Positions 62,290 through 64,000 of a stretch of 64,000 nucleotides of DNA are shown here, one piece after another. The translations under genes and the position numbers were made by a program. Under the pieces are notes generated by a model, which saw only the letters and a list, made by a program, of their open reading frames with translations, had not been told where the DNA came from and did not search any database. Within the stretch, counting starts at the first letter, position 1, and the number at the start of each line of letters is the position of its first letter. The stretch comes from an uncultured Algibacter sp. (GTDB lineage: Bacteria; Bacteroidota; Bacteroidia; Flavobacteriales; Flavobacteriaceae): assembly GCA_947502405.1 (NCBI GenBank), contig CANMZT010000003.1, forward strand, positions 124,001 to 188,000. Reading direction: 5' to 3'.

Positions 62290-64000
62290 TTAAGAAATAA
62301 CTTGCTTTAAACGCTTGCCAAAATCGTAAAGCGCTTTAATTTCTTTAATGCTAGCTAAACGCTCTTTTCCAAAAATTAGTAAAGCGTTTTCATTTGATTC
62401 CACATGGTAATAAGGGTTGCTTTCAAAAAAATGGGTCACATCATCGTCAAAAAACCTGGCAATACCCGTTTCGTTTTCACCTTTAAGATAGAAACGATTA
62501 GAGAAATCATCATGATTTTCGATAGGAATGTCTTTAAATCCCGCAAATGCAGATACTTTTTCTAAAAACCCCTCTTTGTCAAGTGTAAATTCAGGTATTG
62601 AAACATTTAAATCAACATAAAGCATGGTTTTTCTAATGACTTCTTTTGCGATAAATTCGCCTTCGGAAAACTCAATGTCAAAGAGTGTAATATGGTTGTT
62701 TTTGTCGGATAGTTTATTGTAAATATGATTGATTTGTTTTGTTCTGAAAAAAGCAAAATTATTTAAGAATAATACCTCTTTTTTCTTTTCAGATTGGTAG
62801 CTTAAGTTATAATCTTTGGCTAGAGCCTCCATACTCGATTGTCTTCTGGTAAGACTATTTTTTATGATATTTGGAACTGGTAATAATCGTCTTGAAGCAA
62901 ATGGATGCTTGGTTTCAGTATCGTGCATATCTAAACCAACAACATCAAAATGCCCACCACGTTTAGTAAATAATTCCTGGTAATTATTAATATTTTCTAG
63001 TACAGTATCATCAACAAAATTACAAAGCGAAAAATCTAAAATCACATCCTGATCTTCCGGTATGGCGTCTAAGTGATTTTTTAATCGGAAGTAGTTTATA
63101 AAGCTACAAAAGTGCTTAACGCTCACATAGTAATTATCTTTGTCTCCTTGTTCCTTATACATAAGAACATTTGGTTTCAACAGATTCCTAATGAATAAGC
63201 CATAACCTAAATGCTTATTTATTATAACATGGATAATAAATGTAGCTAAAACACCTGCTAGAATACCAGATATTAAGCCAATTTTTAAAGTAATAATTAA
63301 GGTTACAAAAAATATAATAAGTTGCTCTTTACCGATTGAGAACATTTTAGTTATTACCTTGGGTGATGCCAACTTATAGCCAGTATATACCAAAATAGCC
63401 ATAAGCGCAGGAAGAGGAATTCGAGTTAATTGTGTGCTAAAAAACGCTATAAATAATACCAAGAAAAATGCATGAAAAAAGTTTGAAGAACGATTACTAG
63501 CACCTTGATTTACATTTACGGAGCTTCGAGCAATTACCGTAACTACATTTAACCCACCTAATAAACCACTGCCAACTGTTGCTAAACCAAGAGCTTTTAA
63601 ATCTCTATTAACGTTAGAACGACGTTTTTCAGGGTCTAATTTATCAACAGCTTTGATACTTAAAAGTGATTCAATACTTGCAATAAGTGTTAATGCTAAA
63701 ACGCTTCCCCAGAAAGAAAAACTCCAGACATTGCTAAAATCGGGTACAGGTAAATCGGCTATAATATTTTTAAGGCTTGGTATTCCTGAAATCATATATT
63801 CTGGAGCGATGGGATTTGGTTCATGCAGTCCCAATTCAAAATAATAACTAAACCCTACTGATAAAATAACAATCCACATAGGAGCTGGGATTAGTTGCAA
63901 ATATTTATTTCTAATTTTTGAATAAAAGAGCATAATGGTTAAGCTTATTACACCCGCCAAAGCAGCAAAAATTAACCCCTTATTTTCATAATGAACAGCA
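62290..64000 (-). CDS. SulP-family anion transporter with extended C-terminal domain (partial, N-terminus off right edge)
   Basis: The frame stays open to the window end, reading AVHYENKGLIFAALAGVISL before the first Met-like codon, so the true start is outside and the TTG at 63960 is not the start. SulP core motifs are visible (SFWGSVLALTLIASIESLLSIKAVDKLDPEKR, GLLGGLNVVTVIARSSVNVNQGASNR, then the helical segments up to LFIRNLLKPNV). A STAS-like domain follows (LDFSLCNFVDDTVLENINNYQELFTKRGGHFDVVGLDM), then about 200 further residues with no recognised motif (from RRQSSMEALAKDYNLSYQ to LKQVIS). The tail is far longer than in the SulP protein at 36312. The likely cargo is an inorganic anion such as bicarbonate or sulfate. 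Confidence 0.9.
   Translation of the reverse strand, partial: AVHYENKGLIFAALAGVISLTIMLFYSKIRNKYLQLIPAPMWIVILSVGFSYYFELGLHEPNPIAPEYMISGIPSLKNIIADLPVPDFSNVWSFSFWGSVLALTLIASIESLLSIKAVDKLDPEKRRSNVNRDLKALGLATVGSGLLGGLNVVTVIARSSVNVNQGASNRSSNFFHAFFLVLFIAFFSTQLTRIPLPALMAILVYTGYKLASPKVITKMFSIGKEQLIIFFVTLIITLKIGLISGILAGVLATFIIHVIINKHLGYGLFIRNLLKPNVLMYKEQGDKDNYYVSVKHFCSFINYFRLKNHLDAIPEDQDVILDFSLCNFVDDTVLENINNYQELFTKRGGHFDVVGLDMHDTETKHPFASRRLLPVPNIIKNSLTRRQSSMEALAKDYNLSYQSEKKKEVLFLNNFAFFRTKQINHIYNKLSDKNNHITLFDIEFSEGEFIAKEVIRKTMLYVDLNVSIPEFTLDKEGFLEKVSAFAGFKDIPIENHDDFSNRFYLKGENETGIARFFDDDVTHFFESNPYYHVESNENALLIFGKERLASIKEIKALYDFGKRLKQVIS

Noticed and set aside
63958-63960. TTG start for the right-hand SulP protein
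   Set aside because: The frame is open to the window edge and the upstream residues continue a membrane helix, so the start lies outside.

Overview
The window is chromosomal DNA from a member of the Bacteroidetes, most likely a marine flavobacterium (Flavobacteriaceae). The evidence is a SusC/SusD pair, several type IX secretion (T9SS) C-terminal sorting domains of both types, AT-rich DNA, promoters resembling TTTG-N19/20-TAnnTTTG, and many lipoproteins with short N-terminal signals. No rRNA, tRNA, CRISPR array or insertion sequence was recognised.

Left part (1-6453, minus strand): a secreted-protein group consisting of an FG-GAP/ASPIC lipoprotein cut by the left edge, a stray T9SS sorting-domain remnant, a CHU_C (T9SS type B) protein, and a three-module sugar-binding-like T9SS type A protein. 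The last has its own promoter region, which shares a 25-bp motif with the susC promoter.

Central part (6986-34905, minus strand): a complete beta-1,3-glucan (laminarin-type) polysaccharide utilisation locus. A membrane-bound Y_Y_Y/LuxR-HTH regulator is followed by what looks like one 25-kb, 15-gene operon. In transcription order this is susC, susD, a lipoprotein with a duplicated domain, a clan GH-A hydrolase fused to a probable outer-membrane beta-barrel, a surface glycan-binding-like lipoprotein, GH16, a GH149-like beta-1,3-glucan phosphorylase, GH17 (no signal peptide), GH17 (lipoprotein), GH30 (lipoprotein), a GPH sugar symporter, a small membrane protein, GH17 (cytosolic), a second GPH symporter, and GH17 (cytosolic). 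The inferred flow is: surface binding and GH16 endo-cleavage; import by SusCD; periplasmic trimming by GH17 and debranching of beta-1,6 side chains by GH30; inner-membrane uptake by the two symporters; cytosolic cleavage by GH17s; phosphorolysis to glucose-1-phosphate. Two perfect-stem hairpins inside the operon may set different expression levels.

Right part (35076-64000): mostly housekeeping or general genes. These are a GIN-domain protein, a YbjQ-family protein, a SulP transporter, an AraC regulator with a DUF5367/DUF1772/NmrA operon, RNase R carrying a palindromic repeat inside its coding sequence, a T9SS beta-propeller protein, RpiB, a CDF metal exporter, an ElaA-type acetyltransferase, an LRR-CHU_C/OmpA pair, a CtpA-type protease, a DUF4349 protein, RnpA, a GCS2-CBS fusion coupled to an aspartoacylase-like hydrolase, a type II restriction-modification pair, an M1 peptidase, an S8 peptidase, a metallo-beta-lactamase-fold hydrolase, and a second SulP transporter cut by the right edge.

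The strongest candidates for something undescribed are the hydrolase/beta-barrel fusion (22474-25656), the tandem symporter/cytosolic-GH17 cassettes (6986-12491), and the shared operator-like motif that links the 4444-6453 gene to the PUL.
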